DNA from: Paenalicyclobacillus cellulosilyticus
GTDB taxonomy: Bacteria; Bacillota; Bacilli; Alicyclobacillales; Alicyclobacillaceae
DNA: 64,000 bases
Assembly (NCBI RefSeq): GCF_014647315.1
Contig: NZ_BMOY01000006.1
Span: 1 to 64,000, forward strand
Direction: 5' to 3'
Both the position numbers and the translations under genes were made by a program. The notes below the pieces were generated by a model. The model saw nothing but the letters and a program-made list of their open reading frames with translations, made no database searches and was not told where the DNA came from. Each line of letters starts with the position of its first letter. The stretch's first letter is position 1. Shown piece by piece: positions 7,472 to 17,724 of this stretch.

Positions 7472-9568
7472 TCACGCCGAGGACGCGTCGCCGAGTTGCA
7501 GGCGGTACATCTGGTAATACCTTCCGCGCCGCGCCATCAATTCGTCGTGCGTGCCGCGCTCGACAATGCGGCCGCGCTCCAGGACCAGGATCATGTCGGC
7601 GTGGCGAATGGTGGCGAGACGATGGGCGATGATGAACGTCGTCCGCCCGCGCTTGAGCACCTCCAGCGCCCGCTGGATGGCCGCCTCCGTCTCCGTGTCG
7701 ATGCTCGCGGTCGCCTCGTCGAGGACGAGAATGGCCGGATCGAACGCCAGCGCCCGCGCAAACGAGATGAGCTGGCGCTGGCCTGCGGACAACGTGCTCC
7801 CCCGCTCCACCACCGGCTCATCCCATCCGTTCGGCAGTCCGGCGAGCAATCGGTCCGCACCCACTTCGCGCAGCGCCCAATCCACCCGTTCCCGGGAAAT
7901 GGCGGGATCGTCCAGGCTGACGTTCGAGGCGATGGTGCCGGTGAACAAAAACGGGTCCTGCAGCACAATCGCCATATGCCGCCGCAGGTGCTGGGCCGGG
8001 ATGTCGCGGATGTCCATGCCGTCGACCCGGATGCGACCAGACCGCGGCTCGTAAAACCGGAACAACAGGTTCATGATGGAACTCTTGCCCGATCCGGTGT
8101 GCCCCACGATGGCGACCGTCTGGCCCTGGCGCACCGAGAAGCTGATGCCCCGCAACACATCGTCCTTTCCGTCGTACGAGAACCACACGTCCTCAAACTC
8201 CACGTCACCGCGGATGCGCGGCATGCTGCCGTCCGCCACGTCCTCCCCGGGCATATCGAGCAGCGCAAACACCCGCTCCGCCGACGCCCGCGCCTGCTCC
8301 AAGTTGGACAGCTGGTTGACCACCTGCACCACCGGCTGAAACAGCCGGCCCAGGTAATCGACGAATGCGTACAGCGTCCCGTACGAGATGCCGCCCGGCA
8401 GGCGCAGGTAGCGCCAGCCGAAGTAGGCGATGAGCGCGACGAAGAACAGATTGCGCAGCGTCCACGACAGGTTGTACCCGGTCAGCGAGTTGATGACCAA
8501 AAGCCGGGTCTGCCCTTGAAAGTAAGCCTGGTTCAACTCCTCGAACTCCGCCAGCGTCCGCCGTTCCCGGTTGAAGGCGTGGATGACCGGCATGCACTGG
8601 ATGGTCTCGTGGATCATCCCGTTGATCTCCGCCAACAGCGCACGGATGCGCTGATTGACCCGGCCGGCGTACCGCCGGTACAACCAGACCCACACCAAGA
8701 GCATGGGCAAAAGCAGGCAGCACACCAGAGCCAGCCGGACGTCGAGCAGAAACAGCGCCACATAGATCCCGGCCATGTTGATGCCGCTCGCGATCACGTT
8801 GGCGAGCACCGTCACGTAGAAGTCCCGGATGGCCTCGGTGTCGTTCGTGATCCGCGACACCATCTTGCCGGCCGGCGTCTCGTCAAAATAGCGGACGGGC
8901 AGGCGGTGGATCTGGCGGTACACCTGCATCCGCATCGTCTGCAGGATGCGGTTGGCCGCCACCTGCAACCCCAGTTGTTGCCCGTACGTGAGCCCTGCCG
9001 ACACGGCGATGAGCGCGAGGTACACCCCCGCGAGCCGCCACAGACGCGGGATCTCCGGTTGATAAAAGCGGAACAGTTCGCGGGCGGACAAACGCACCGC
9101 CGGCAGCCGTACCTTCCTGCCGCCCGCCTCGACCACCACGGCGCTCTGCCCGAGCGGATGCACCGTCACCGCGCCCGCAGGTCCGGCGGGCCACCTGCCG
9201 GCAATCAGGTAAAACCCCCGGCCCGCTTCCGCCAGGTGCACAACCCGGCCATGCCGGGCTGCCGGCGGGAGGTACGCCGACCGCTCGTACCAACGGCCGC
9301 GGAAAAACACCCGGTCCGGCCCCGGTCCGCCCACCTCGTACCAGACCGTCTGAATGCCCACGATGTGCCGGTCAATCATCGCTTTGGCGATCAAGGGACC
9401 GGTGAGATCGGCGGCGACCGCGACGGAGAGCATCGCCAGCGCGGTGAGGATCTGCCATTTGAACATGCGGGCGTAACCGAGCAGGCGCCAGCCAATCCCG
9501 CCGCCCGCCCTACGGGCCGAGCGGTCCCGGCTCGTCCCTTGCGCACCGGCCCCGTGCGCCTCGTTCAT
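7472..9568 (-). CDS. ABC exporter half-transporter, BmrD/YheH-like, with extracytoplasmic insert
   Basis: This is a type I (type IV fold) ABC exporter subunit of 698 residues: six membrane helices and a C-terminal ATPase. Between helices 1 and 2 (about residues 70-180) there is a large extra domain with short beta-like segments, as in Bacillus YheH/BmrD. The ATPase has Walker A GHTGSGKSS, Walker B ILVLDEATASID with the catalytic Glu, and a non-standard signature LSAGQ. The ATG overlaps the stop of the preceding exporter gene (ATGA), so the two are translationally coupled and probably form a heterodimer. BmrCD exports drugs and is induced by ribosome-targeting antibiotics; the substrate here is unknown. 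Confidence 0.88.
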   Translation of the reverse strand: MNEAHGAGAQGTSRDRSARRAGGGIGWRLLGYARMFKWQILTALAMLSVAVAADLTGPLIAKAMIDRHIVGIQTVWYEVGGPGPDRVFFRGRWYERSAYLPPAARHGRVVHLAEAGRGFYLIAGRWPAGPAGAVTVHPLGQSAVVVEAGGRKVRLPAVRLSARELFRFYQPEIPRLWRLAGVYLALIAVSAGLTYGQQLGLQVAANRILQTMRMQVYRQIHRLPVRYFDETPAGKMVSRITNDTEAIRDFYVTVLANVIASGINMAGIYVALFLLDVRLALVCCLLLPMLLVWVWLYRRYAGRVNQRIRALLAEINGMIHETIQCMPVIHAFNRERRTLAEFEELNQAYFQGQTRLLVINSLTGYNLSWTLRNLFFVALIAYFGWRYLRLPGGISYGTLYAFVDYLGRLFQPVVQVVNQLSNLEQARASAERVFALLDMPGEDVADGSMPRIRGDVEFEDVWFSYDGKDDVLRGISFSVRQGQTVAIVGHTGSGKSSIMNLLFRFYEPRSGRIRVDGMDIRDIPAQHLRRHMAIVLQDPFLFTGTIASNVSLDDPAISRERVDWALREVGADRLLAGLPNGWDEPVVERGSTLSAGQRQLISFARALAFDPAILVLDEATASIDTETEAAIQRALEVLKRGRTTFIIAHRLATIRHADMILVLERGRIVERGTHDELMARRGRYYQMYRLQLGDASSA

Positions 9569-11334
9569 GCGCCCTCTCCCCCTTCCGCTGCGCTGCTTGC
9601 CGCTTCCAACTGCTGGCGGACGTACTGCGCTCTGTACCATCCGCCGCGGTCCATCAGGTCGGCATGCGTGCCCTCCTCCACGATGCGGCCGGCGTCGAGC
9701 ACCACAATCCAGTCGGCGTGCTCCACGGCCGCCATGCGGTGGCTGGCGATGACGGTGGTCCGCCCCCGGCGCGCCTGGCGCACCGCATGCAGGATGTGCG
9801 CCTCCGTCCGGGCATCCACCGCCGACATCGCGTCGTCGAGGAGCAGGATCTCCGGGTCGGCAAGCAACGCCCGTGCGAGCGCAATCCGCTGCTTCTGCCC
9901 TCCGGAGAGCGAGACGCCGCGTTCCCCGACCAAGGTGTCGAGGCCGTCGGGCATGAGGGCGAGATCGCTTAGAAAACCGGCCTGCGCAAGCGCCGCCAAC
10001 ACCTCTTCGTCCGTCGCCTCCGGCCGCCCGAAGCGGACGTTGTCCCGAATGGAACGGGAGAAGAGCAGCGCGTCCTGCGGGACGTACCCCAACCACCCGC
10101 GCACACGCGCGAGCGGGATGCGTTCGATGGGCACGCCGTTGATGAGCAGGCCGCCCGCATGGCCAGGGGGGTACTCGCGCAACAGCTGTTTGATGAGCGT
10201 CGACTTGCCGCTGCCCGTGCGCCCCACGACGCCGAGCGTCTGGCCGCGGCAGATGCGCAGCGAGATGCCGCACAGGCTGTCCGCGGCGGCCGTCGGATAG
10301 CGGAAGCTGTAGTTGCGGAATTCCACCACCACCGGTACCGCCACGTCGATGGGATCCGGCGCATCTTGCACGGCCGGCGTCTCGGCGAGCGTCTCGTTCA
10401 CGCGGTCGAGCGACGCGTTGCCCCGCTGCATGATGTTGATGAGCTCGCCAATTGCGAGCATCGGCCAGATGAGCATACCGAGGTAGACGTTGAACGAGGT
10501 CAGTTCGCCGAGGGTGATCTCCCCTGCAAACACCAGATAGGCGCCGTAGCCGAGGCCCATCAGGTAGCTGAGGCCGACCAGCCCTTTGATGGTCGGTTCG
10601 AACAGGCTGTCGACCCGCGCCACCGCGAGGTTCTTCTGAAACACATCCTCCATTTGCGCAGCGAACCGGCGCTCTTCATGGCGTTCCTGGACGAACGCGC
10701 GAATGACGCGGATGCCGGCGATGGTCTCGAGGACGCGGTCGTTCATCGCCCCGAACGCGTCCTGCGCCTTGGTGAACCGCTCGTGCACCAACTTCCCGTA
10801 CCGGGTGACGAGCAGCGCGATGACCGGCAACGGCAGGAGGGAGACGGCGGTGAGTTTCCAACTGATGAACACCCCCATGGTGACGAGCAGGGTGGCCGAC
10901 CAAGTGGTGGAATCGATGAGGGTGAGCATGCCGAAGCCCGCCGTCTGCGAGACGGCATTGAGGTCGTTGGTGGCGCGCGCCATCAGGTCTCCGGTGCGAT
11001 GGTGTTCAAAAAACGGTGCCGTCTGGCGGAGAAAGTGGGCCAGCAAGCGGGATCGCAGCGTGCGTTGCAGGGCGTTCGCCCCGCCGTAGAGATAGTACAT
11101 CCACGTGAAGCCAAAGCCGTAGCTCACCAGGATGAGGAGGCCGTAGACCCACAGGATGAGGCTTAGACGTCCCTTGGTGAGCAGCCCTTGGCTCATCTCG
11201 TCGATGGCGTATCCGACCAGCTTCGGCGGCACCACCTCCACGAAATTGAGCAAAAACAACAAGCTCAAGGCGATGGTGTACTGCCAACGGTACGCGCGAA
11301 AAAACCAACCGAGCTTGCGCAGCACGTCGAACAC
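9565..11334 (-). CDS. ABC exporter half-transporter, BmrC/YheI-like
   Basis: This 589-residue protein has a six-helix membrane domain (about residues 15-310) followed by an ATPase with Walker A GRTGSGKST, signature LSGGQKQR and Walker B ILLLDDAMSAVD. The catalytic Glu after Walker B is replaced by Asp, which makes one of the two ATP sites degenerate. The partner subunit carries LSAGQ, which would face this same site, so the asymmetry is consistent in both chains and typical of heterodimeric exporters. The GTG start has GGGGGA about 9 bases upstream. It lies 81 bases after ureD with no clear promoter, so read-through from the urease operon is possible. Confidence 0.88.
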   Translation of the reverse strand: MFDVLRKLGWFFRAYRWQYTIALSLLFLLNFVEVVPPKLVGYAIDEMSQGLLTKGRLSLILWVYGLLILVSYGFGFTWMYYLYGGANALQRTLRSRLLAHFLRQTAPFFEHHRTGDLMARATNDLNAVSQTAGFGMLTLIDSTTWSATLLVTMGVFISWKLTAVSLLPLPVIALLVTRYGKLVHERFTKAQDAFGAMNDRVLETIAGIRVIRAFVQERHEERRFAAQMEDVFQKNLAVARVDSLFEPTIKGLVGLSYLMGLGYGAYLVFAGEITLGELTSFNVYLGMLIWPMLAIGELINIMQRGNASLDRVNETLAETPAVQDAPDPIDVAVPVVVEFRNYSFRYPTAAADSLCGISLRICRGQTLGVVGRTGSGKSTLIKQLLREYPPGHAGGLLINGVPIERIPLARVRGWLGYVPQDALLFSRSIRDNVRFGRPEATDEEVLAALAQAGFLSDLALMPDGLDTLVGERGVSLSGGQKQRIALARALLADPEILLLDDAMSAVDARTEAHILHAVRQARRGRTTVIASHRMAAVEHADWIVVLDAGRIVEEGTHADLMDRGGWYRAQYVRQQLEAASSAAEGGEGA

Positions 11335-11415
11335 GAAGCCGAATCCCCCAGTTGCAGAATGTCCAGCTGCCCGTCTTTACCATGTTCTCTGCAGTCCGGG
11401 ACATTCCTGCCTGGG

Positions 11416-12348
11416 TCACAGCTTGCGGAGAGGAGCGGGCGGTGAGCCGAACACCGCTTCGTACACCAAGGCACGCGCAACCTGGAACACGGCTGCGATG
11501 GCGGGCGTGGATGGCGCCAGCACGCGCAGCGCGAAGCCGGGCACGCGAAGGGCGGCGAGGCCGACGCGCACGTGCGCGGCGTACGGGGCCAACGCCTCCC
11601 ACAACCGGTCCCGGAACGTCTCGTCCATGTACGGGTCGATGACCAGCATGGAACCGTAATGGCTGTACCCCTCCAGTTGACCGATGCCGTGCGGCCAGGG
11701 CGAGGCCAACGCCGGTTCGGGAGGCGGGCCGAGGCGGACGTGATCGTAGAGGACCAACTCACCTGCCATGCGTACCACCAACTTGGCGCGGATCTCGTCA
11801 TACGCGTACGGCCGGCCGTCGGGCGCCCAACCGGGTGTGAATATGTCCGTCCAGAGGAGGGTGGCGCGCGGATCCATGTCCACCTCGGTCACTTGCCGGT
11901 ACCGCGCCCCTTCGTACGCGATGACCGGCTCCGCCCACAGGTCGAGGCTGCTCTCTGCGGCCAGGTGCACATGGGTGGTCTGGACGACCGGCGCGCGCTG
12001 CGAGCGAAACACCTTGGTGGCGGATTGCGGCGTGAGGACGGCGCGGGCTCCTGCCTGCAGCTCCAGCCGGGTGTGGTACATGTCGCCGGCCACCCCGCCG
12101 CCACCGAGGTGGATGAGGTAACACGTGGCGGCACCGTCGTCCGCAAGGTAGAGCGGCGGCGAGGCTTTGAGCACGCCCTCGCTGTAGACCTTCGCGGCCA
12201 CGGTGCGCCGGCCGCTGCGGACGAACGTCAAGGCGAGGCGCCCTGCGCACGAACGGTCCGCCGCATGTGCGGCCGCCGCGGCCCATGCATCTGGCCACAC
12301 CCCTGGCGGCGTCACAGCCCGGTCAGAAACGCGTGTTGTTTCACCCAC
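11416..12348 (-). CDS. ureD: Urease accessory protein UreD/UreH
   Basis: UreD binds apo-urease and recruits UreF and UreG for nickel delivery. The protein contains family motifs such as [20 protein letters not shown] and [13 protein letters not shown], and its length is usual. It is the last gene of the urease operon. Two GTG starts are possible: 12348, giving a 310-residue protein that overlaps ureG by 37 bases, and 12315, whose GTG overlaps the ureG stop as GTGA. The second would be tight translational coupling and gives a 299-residue protein. Neither has a strong ribosome site. The C-terminus ends near LRKL. Confidence 0.9.
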   Translation of the reverse strand: MGETTRVSDRAVTPPGVWPDAWAAAAAHAADRSCAGRLALTFVRSGRRTVAAKVYSEGVLKASPPLYLADDGAATCYLIHLGGGGVAGDMYHTRLELQAGARAVLTPQSATKVFRSQRAPVVQTTHVHLAAESSLDLWAEPVIAYEGARYRQVTEVDMDPRATLLWTDIFTPGWAPDGRPYAYDEIRAKLVVRMAGELVLYDHVRLGPPPEPALASPWPHGIGQLEGYSHYGSMLVIDPYMDETFRDRLWEALAPYAAHVRVGLAALRVPGFALRVLAPSTPAIAAVFQVARALVYEAVFGSPPAPLRKL

Positions 12349-12920
12349 GTCACCACGTCCTCCAGTCCCACCTCGTCCCGCAGATTGGTGAAAAACAAGG
12401 GGCGGTTGCCGCGCGCGGCCCGGGCGTCGCGGTCCATCACCTCGAGGCTTGCCCCCACGTACGGCGCGAGATCGATTTTGTTGATGACCAACAGATCGGA
12501 CTTGATCATGCCCTGACCGTTCTTGCGCGGGATCTTTTCCCCTTGCGCCACGTCAATCACGTAGATGGACAGGTGGACCAACTCGGGGCTGAACGTCGCC
12601 GCCAGGTTGTCCCCGCCGCTTTCGATGAAGATGAGGTCGAGGTCCGGGTGGCGGGAGGTGAGCTCTTCGATGGCTGCGAAGTTCATCGACGCGTCCTCCC
12701 GGATGGCGGTGTGCGGACAGCCGCCGGTCTCGACGCCGATGATCCGGTCGGGTGGCAACACCCCCTGGCGGATGAGGTAGTTGGCGTCCTCCTTGGTGTA
12801 GATGTCGTTGGTGATGACGGCGACGCTGTATTCGGTGCACAGCCGGCGCGTGAGCTTGTCGACAAGCATCGTCTTGCCGGCACCGACCGGGCCGCCGATG
12901 CCGATGCGGACAGGCCGCAT
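12312..12920 (-). CDS. ureG: Urease accessory GTPase UreG
   Basis: UreG is the GTPase that energises nickel insertion into urease. It is a SIMIBI-class P-loop protein of 202 residues with GPVGAGKT near residue 10, the metal-binding Cys-Pro-His motif in [12 protein letters not shown], and the base-specificity motif NKID. GGGAGGAGG precedes the ATG. It lies 76 bases after ureF and runs into ureD. All residues needed for GTP and nickel binding are present. Confidence 0.96.
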   Translation of the reverse strand: MRPVRIGIGGPVGAGKTMLVDKLTRRLCTEYSVAVITNDIYTKEDANYLIRQGVLPPDRIIGVETGGCPHTAIREDASMNFAAIEELTSRHPDLDLIFIESGGDNLAATFSPELVHLSIYVIDVAQGEKIPRKNGQGMIKSDLLVINKIDLAPYVGASLEVMDRDARAARGNRPLFFTNLRDEVGLEDVVTWVKQHAFLTGL

Positions 12921-12996
12921 ACGTTTCCTCCTCCCGTGCCGTCCTGGCAGACGCCGGTTTCAGAACATCGGTGTCCGCTTCAGGACGCGCTTCGGA

Positions 12997-13692
12997 TCAC
13001 GACATGAAGATGCGAACATCCAGGCGTTCGTGCCGCATCTGCGCCAGTTCCATCCCGGGTGACACCGCGCCGAAATCGTCCCAGTCAAGCGCCAGGGCGC
13101 GCTCGGCGCACGCCATGATCCGCGAATGCAGGCGCATCAGCAGGCGTTGCCCCTCCGTCTGGCCGAGCGGGATGGCGCGGACACCGTTTTGCACCAGGGC
13201 ATTGACGCAAGCGAACAGGTAGGCCGTGAGCCCCTGCCGCAAAGGAATGCCCACTTGCGCCAGGGCCAAGCCGTAGACGACCGCCGGATGGCCGTACGCC
13301 GCGTGCTCCCGGATGCGTGTCCGGTATTCCACCCACACGACCTGCTCCGGGAACAGATCGCCCATCAAGCGCAGCAGGCGCTCCCCCATCCGGCGCGCGC
13401 CTTCCCGGACTTCACTCGGCAGACACTGTGCGGCGAGCAGGTTATCGACCGCAAAGACATGCTCGGTCTCACCCGCAGATGTCCACTCGTACACCGAGCG
13501 GAGCGCGATGGCGTCCGTGTACAAAAGCGGGCCAGAAAGGTACGCGCAGACAAACTCCGCCAAAGTGCCCCCGTCCCGCACCACGCCCTCCTGGATGTAC
13601 GTCTCCAGGCCGAACGATTGGGTGTACGCACCGGTCGGGAAGCTGGCGTCAAACCACTGCAGCAAAAGGAGCAGGCGCGGTTCATGAAGCAT
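12997..13692 (-). CDS. ureF: Urease accessory protein UreF
   Basis: UreF is the all-helical accessory protein that links UreD to UreG and couples GTP hydrolysis to nickel delivery. The N-terminus MLHEPRLLLLLQWFDASFPT and the following GAYTQSFGLETYI are characteristic. Mid-protein it has HPAVVYGLALAQ, and towards the end RAIPLGQTEGQRLL; both are family hallmarks. Length is 231 residues. The ATG at 13692 overlaps the end of ureE by 11 bases, so translation is coupled. Confidence 0.94.
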   Translation of the reverse strand: MLHEPRLLLLLQWFDASFPTGAYTQSFGLETYIQEGVVRDGGTLAEFVCAYLSGPLLYTDAIALRSVYEWTSAGETEHVFAVDNLLAAQCLPSEVREGARRMGERLLRLMGDLFPEQVVWVEYRTRIREHAAYGHPAVVYGLALAQVGIPLRQGLTAYLFACVNALVQNGVRAIPLGQTEGQRLLMRLHSRIMACAERALALDWDDFGAVSPGMELAQMRHERLDVRIFMS

Positions 13693-14131
13693 GATGGTGC
13701 CCCACGTGCCGGAACGGGCGCGCCACTTTGCGCGTCTCCCGCCGGTACGGCACTTCCAACTCCTGCAGCAAACGCTCCACCAGGTAGTCGTACTGGACGA
13801 GGAGGAGGTCGTCCGCGAATTGCACCGGGATGTGACGGTTGCCCAACTGGTGCGCCACCTCACCCATCTCGCGCAGCGAGCGCGGTCCGACCACGAGCAA
13901 CTCCTCCGGCAGGACGTCGATCACGATGGCCACCCGGTCGTCCATCCAGAGGATGTCGCCGTCGCGCAACTCCGTGCCTTCCGGCAGCCGGATGCCGACC
14001 TCGCGCCCGGCATCCGTGGTCACGCGCAGGAGACGTTTGGCGAGGTCATGGCTCGACAAGCGGATGCGTTCCACGGTGCGTCCGTCCAAGGGGTGTGTCG
14101 AGACGTGTCCAACCCGCGCTTCCAAAATCAC
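13682..14131 (-). CDS. ureE: Urease nickel metallochaperone UreE
   Basis: UreE is a homodimeric nickel chaperone that supplies metal to UreG. The N-terminal peptide-binding domain has DLAKRLLRVTTDAGREVGI, and the C-terminal domain contains GNRHIPVQF, whose His is the dimer-interface nickel ligand. The tail ends HVGHHHAS, only a short His cluster compared with the long His-rich tails of some homologues. The GTG start has GGGGAG 8 bases upstream. Length is 149 residues. Confidence 0.94.
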   Translation of the reverse strand: MILEARVGHVSTHPLDGRTVERIRLSSHDLAKRLLRVTTDAGREVGIRLPEGTELRDGDILWMDDRVAIVIDVLPEELLVVGPRSLREMGEVAHQLGNRHIPVQFADDLLLVQYDYLVERLLQELEVPYRRETRKVARPFRHVGHHHAS

Positions 14132-14213
14132 CGCATGCTCTCCCCTTCACCACAAGCCTGCGTTCATCTTCCGGCAGCCGTCCGTCGTGAAAAAATATGA
14201 CAGAAACCCATCC

Positions 14214-15926
14214 TTAAAAAAGGAAGTAGCGCTGCGCCAACGGCAACACCTCGGCCGGCGGGCAGGTGATGACCTCCCCGTCCACCCGCACCTCGTACGT
14301 CTGCGGATCGACGTCGATGACAGGAAGCGCGTCGTTCCACCGCATGTCCCGCTTGGAGAGCTGGCGCACCCCGCCGACCGGCACCACCTGCTTCTGCAGC
14401 CCCAGCCGCGTATGGACACCCGCTTCGTACGCCGCCCGCGACAGGAAGGTGAGCGAGGTGGCGTGGCGCGCCTTACCGAACGCGGCGAACATCGGCCGGT
14501 ACATCACCGGCTGCGGGGTCGGGATGGACGCGCCGGGATCGCCCATCAGGCTGTACACCACCATGCCGCCTTTGAGCACGAGGTCCGGTTTGACGCCGAA
14601 GAACGCCGGATCCCAGAGGACCAGGTCCGCGAGTTTGCCCACCTCGACCGATCCGACGTACGCCGCGATGCCGTGCGTGATGGCCGGGTTGATGGTGTAC
14701 TTCGCGATGTACCGCTTGACGCGGAAGTTGTCGCCAAGGCCCGTATCCGCGGGCAGTTTGCCACGTTGCCGCTTCATCTTGTCGGCCGTCTGCCACGTGC
14801 GCAGAATCACCTCGCCGACGCGGCCCATCGCTTGCGAGTCGGAGCTCATCATGCTGATGACACCGAGATCGTGCAGCACGTCCTCGGCGGCGATGGTCTC
14901 CGGCCGGATGCGCGAATCGGCGAACGCCACGTCCTCCGGCACGTGCGGGTCCAGGTGGTGACAGACCATCAACATGTCGAGGTGTTCCTCGACCGTGTTG
15001 CGGGTGTACGGCCGCGTCGGGTTGGTGGACGACGGCAGGACGTTCGGCAACGACGCCACCTTGAGGATGTCGGGGGCGTGGCCGCCGCCCGCCCCTTCCG
15101 TGTGGTACGTGTGGATGACCCGGCCGCCGATGGCTTGGATGGTGCGCTCGACAAATCCGCTTTCGTTCAGGGTGTCCGTATGGATGGCGACCTGGACGTC
15201 GAACTCGTCCGCGACGCGCAGGCAGTGATCGATGGCCTCCGGTGTGCTGCCCCAGTCTTCGTGCAGCTTCAGCCCAATCGCCCCCGCCTGCACCTGCTCG
15301 GCGAGCGGCTCCCGCGCCGACGCATTACCTTTGCCGAGGAAGCCGAGATTGACCGGAAACGCCTCGGCCGCTTCGAGCATGCGGAAGATGTGCCACTCGC
15401 CGGGGGTGCACGTGGTGGCGTTGGTACCGGTGGTCGGCCCCGTGCCGCCCCCGATGAGCGTCGTCACGCCCGAGCTGAGCGCCGTCTCGATCTGCTGCGG
15501 GCAGATGAAGTGGATATGGGTGTCCACGCCGCCCGCCGTCAGGATCTTTCCTTCCCCGGCGATGACCTCCGTGGACGCGCCGATGACCATATCCACCCCG
15601 TCCATCACCAGCGGATTGCCCGCCTTGCCGATGGCCGCAATCTTCCCGTCGCGCACCCCGATGTCCGCCTTGTAGATCCCGGTATAGTCGACGACGATGG
15701 CATTGGTGATGACCAGGTCCATCACGCCCTCCACCCGGGCCGTGCGCGGGTGTTGCCCCATCCCGTCCCGAATGACCTTGCCGCCGCCGAACTTCACCTC
15801 CTCGCCATAGACGGTGTGATCTCGTTCGATCACGATGAACAATTCGGTGTCCGCGAGGCGCACGGCATCCCCGGTGGTGGGGCCGAACATGTCCGCGTAC
15901 TGCCTGCGCGTCATCGAAAAGGTCAT
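14214..15926 (-). CDS. ureC: Urease alpha (catalytic) subunit
   Basis: UreC is the nickel-containing subunit that hydrolyses urea to ammonia and carbamate. All active-site residues are visible at a constant +3 offset from Klebsiella numbering: His137 and His139 (DTHIHF), the carbamylated Lys220 (GLKLHEDWG), His249 (AIHTDT), His275 ([11 protein letters not shown]) and Asp363 ([10 protein letters not shown]). The mobile flap has Cys322 and His323 ([13 protein letters not shown]). Length 570 residues is standard. Its ATG overlaps the ureB stop as ATGA. The gene is intact, so the host should be urease-positive if the operon is expressed and nickel is available. Confidence 0.98.
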   Translation of the reverse strand: MTFSMTRRQYADMFGPTTGDAVRLADTELFIVIERDHTVYGEEVKFGGGKVIRDGMGQHPRTARVEGVMDLVITNAIVVDYTGIYKADIGVRDGKIAAIGKAGNPLVMDGVDMVIGASTEVIAGEGKILTAGGVDTHIHFICPQQIETALSSGVTTLIGGGTGPTTGTNATTCTPGEWHIFRMLEAAEAFPVNLGFLGKGNASAREPLAEQVQAGAIGLKLHEDWGSTPEAIDHCLRVADEFDVQVAIHTDTLNESGFVERTIQAIGGRVIHTYHTEGAGGGHAPDILKVASLPNVLPSSTNPTRPYTRNTVEEHLDMLMVCHHLDPHVPEDVAFADSRIRPETIAAEDVLHDLGVISMMSSDSQAMGRVGEVILRTWQTADKMKRQRGKLPADTGLGDNFRVKRYIAKYTINPAITHGIAAYVGSVEVGKLADLVLWDPAFFGVKPDLVLKGGMVVYSLMGDPGASIPTPQPVMYRPMFAAFGKARHATSLTFLSRAAYEAGVHTRLGLQKQVVPVGGVRQLSKRDMRWNDALPVIDVDPQTYEVRVDGEVITCPPAEVLPLAQRYFLF

Positions 15927-16303
15927 GCCGTTCCCCCCGTATCCGGACTTGCGCCGAGGTCATCGTCCCGATTTTGTGTGTGGCTGCTTGGGCCTTCGGC
16001 CAAACTTCCGTTCACCCGGCCTTGAAACCCGTACACCTGGCGCGACCCGCCATATGGGACGAGGTGCACGGTCTTCGTGTCCCCGGGTTCGAAGCGAACC
16101 GCCGTCCCCGCCGGGATGTCGAGCCGCATCCCGAAGGCGCGGGACCGGTCAAACACAAGGGCGTCATTGACCTCATAGAAGTGGTAGTGCGAGCCCACCT
16201 GCACCGGCCGGTCACCACGATTCGTCACCTCCAGGGTCACGACCGGTTTGCCCGGATTGCACACAATCGGCTCATCCGCCAACACCCGTTCGCCCGGAAT
16301 CAC
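15923..16303 (-). CDS. ureB: Urease beta subunit
   Basis: UreB is the structural beta subunit of the (alpha-beta-gamma)3 bacterial urease. The start [17 protein letters not shown] and the motifs [19 protein letters not shown] and [20 protein letters not shown] are highly characteristic. The GTG start has GAGAGGGG upstream. The last 20 or so residues, rich in Asp, Ser and Gly, are a variable tail. It begins 13 bases after ureA and overlaps ureC by 4 bases. Confidence 0.97.
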   Translation of the reverse strand: MIPGERVLADEPIVCNPGKPVVTLEVTNRGDRPVQVGSHYHFYEVNDALVFDRSRAFGMRLDIPAGTAVRFEPGDTKTVHLVPYGGSRQVYGFQGRVNGSLAEGPSSHTQNRDDDLGASPDTGGTA

Positions 16304-16316
16304 TCAGACACCCCTC

Positions 16317-16619
16317 TCACGGAATCGGATGGTGCACCGTCACCAGTTTCGTGCCGTCCGGAAACGTCGCCTCCACCTGAATCTCCTCGATCATCTCCGG
16401 CACGCCCTCCATCACGTCGTCACGCGTCAAGATCTGCCGGCCGTACGACATGAGCTCCGCCACCGTCTTGCCGTCGCGCGCACCTTCCATCACCTCGTAG
16501 GTGATGAGTGCGACCGCCTCCGGGTAATTGAGCTTGAGCCCCCTCTCCTTTCTCCGCCGCGCCAAATCCGCCGCGACGACGATGAACAGCTTCTCTTTTT
16601 CACGCTCCGTCAGCCTCAT
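16317..16619 (-). CDS. ureA: Urease gamma subunit
   Basis: UreA is the small gamma subunit of urease. The 100-residue protein starts [20 protein letters not shown] and contains [13 protein letters not shown] and GKTVAELM, as in nearly all bacterial UreA. Its ATG at 16619 overlaps the amiE stop (ATGA), tying urease translation directly to the upstream amidase gene. An alternative start at 16682 would only add amiE sequence read in another frame. GAGGAGG lies within the end of amiE. Confidence 0.97.
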   Translation of the reverse strand: MRLTEREKEKLFIVVAADLARRRKERGLKLNYPEAVALITYEVMEGARDGKTVAELMSYGRQILTRDDVMEGVPEMIEEIQVEATFPDGTKLVTVHHPIP

Positions 16620-17674
16620 ACCGGGTCGACCACCGCCTCCTCGGCTGCCGTCTCCGGCACAGGGATGCCCTCTACCTGACAATCCGCCGTCCCCAAGGTC
16701 GAGCGCGTGATGGACTCCACCATGATCCGCGTCCCTTCGGGATCCGTGACCCAGCGCTTGTAGAAGTCAAACGGGCATTCCGCCACACCTTTGTCGCCGT
16801 CGCCCGAGTGCAGGATGCCGGTGTAGCCGCGGTGCAGGAGTTTGAACAAGTGGTTTTGCGCATGGGCGTTGGCACGATAATCCCGAATCTGCGAGATCGA
16901 CAACTCGGCGTACTGGATTCCGTTCTCCTCCGTGCCGCATTCTCCGAGCGTCCTGCCGTCGAACCCGATGATGGCCGAGTGGCCGAAGTAGGTGTACACC
17001 CCGTCGAACCCGGCCGCGTTGGCGACCGCGACGTAGCAGTTGTTGGCCCAAGCCATCGCCTTCGCCATGAGGATCTGCTGCTCTTTCGCGGGATACATGT
17101 AACCCTGCGCGCGGACGATGAGCTCCGCGCCCTTCATCGCACAATCCCGCCAAATCTCGGGATAATTGCCGTCGTCGCAGATGATGAGGCTGACCTTCAA
17201 CCCCTTCGGTCCAGGCGTGACGTATGTCTGGTTCCCAGGATACCAACCCTCAATCGGCGTCCATGGCATGATCTTGCGGTACTTCTGTACGATCTCGCCG
17301 CGGTTGTTGATGAGGATGAGCGTGTTGTACGGCCACTTGTGCGGGTGCTCCTCGTGCCGCTCGCCCGTTAACGAAAACACGCCCCACGTGTTCGCTTGCC
17401 GGCACGCATTGGCGAAGATCTCCGTTTCTTCTCCAGGAATCTCCGATGCAGTGGCGAGCATCTCGTCGACGTCGTACATGATGCCGTGCGTGCTGTACTC
17501 CGGGAACACCACCAGGTCCATGCCTGGAAGCCCTTTTTTCATCCCGACGACCATGTCGGCGATCCGCCGCGCGTTGGCCAACACCTCTTCCTTCGTGTGC
17601 AGCCGCGGCATCTTGTAGTTCACGACCGCCACACCGACGGTGTCTCTGCTGCTCGCGATGTCGCCATGGCGCAT
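16616..17674 (-). CDS. amiE: Aliphatic amidase (nitrilase superfamily)
   Basis: AmiE hydrolyses short-chain aliphatic amides such as acetamide and propionamide to the acid and ammonia. The sequence is very close to Pseudomonas and Geobacillus AmiE throughout ([35 protein letters not shown]). The Glu-Lys-Cys triad is Glu59 (FPEYS), Lys134 (KYRKIMPW) and Cys166 ([10 protein letters not shown]). The ATG at 17674 is chosen since GGAGGG lies 6 bases upstream; the ATG at 17680 directly abuts that site. The paralogous formamidase AmiF has the same triad, so formamide could also be used. It is fused to the urease operon by a stop/start overlap with ureA. Confidence 0.95.
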   Translation of the reverse strand: MRHGDIASSRDTVGVAVVNYKMPRLHTKEEVLANARRIADMVVGMKKGLPGMDLVVFPEYSTHGIMYDVDEMLATASEIPGEETEIFANACRQANTWGVFSLTGERHEEHPHKWPYNTLILINNRGEIVQKYRKIMPWTPIEGWYPGNQTYVTPGPKGLKVSLIICDDGNYPEIWRDCAMKGAELIVRAQGYMYPAKEQQILMAKAMAWANNCYVAVANAAGFDGVYTYFGHSAIIGFDGRTLGECGTEENGIQYAELSISQIRDYRANAHAQNHLFKLLHRGYTGILHSGDGDKGVAECPFDFYKRWVTDPEGTRIMVESITRSTLGTADCQVEGIPVPETAAEEAVVDPV

Positions 17675-17724
17675 GTGCATCCCTCCTGTACTTTTTCCTC
17701 ATCGACCACCACACCGCTTGGCAC

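Noticed and set aside
7463-10300. A long plus-strand open frame opposite the ABC exporter genes
   Set aside because: Shadow of two well-supported ABC genes; no ribosome site and an Arg/Gln/His-rich, domain-free sequence.
14200-14235. A terminator between ureC and ureE (CCTTTTTTAAGG palindrome)
   Set aside because: The stem is only a few A-T/G-C pairs and overlaps the end of ureC; it is too weak to call a terminator.
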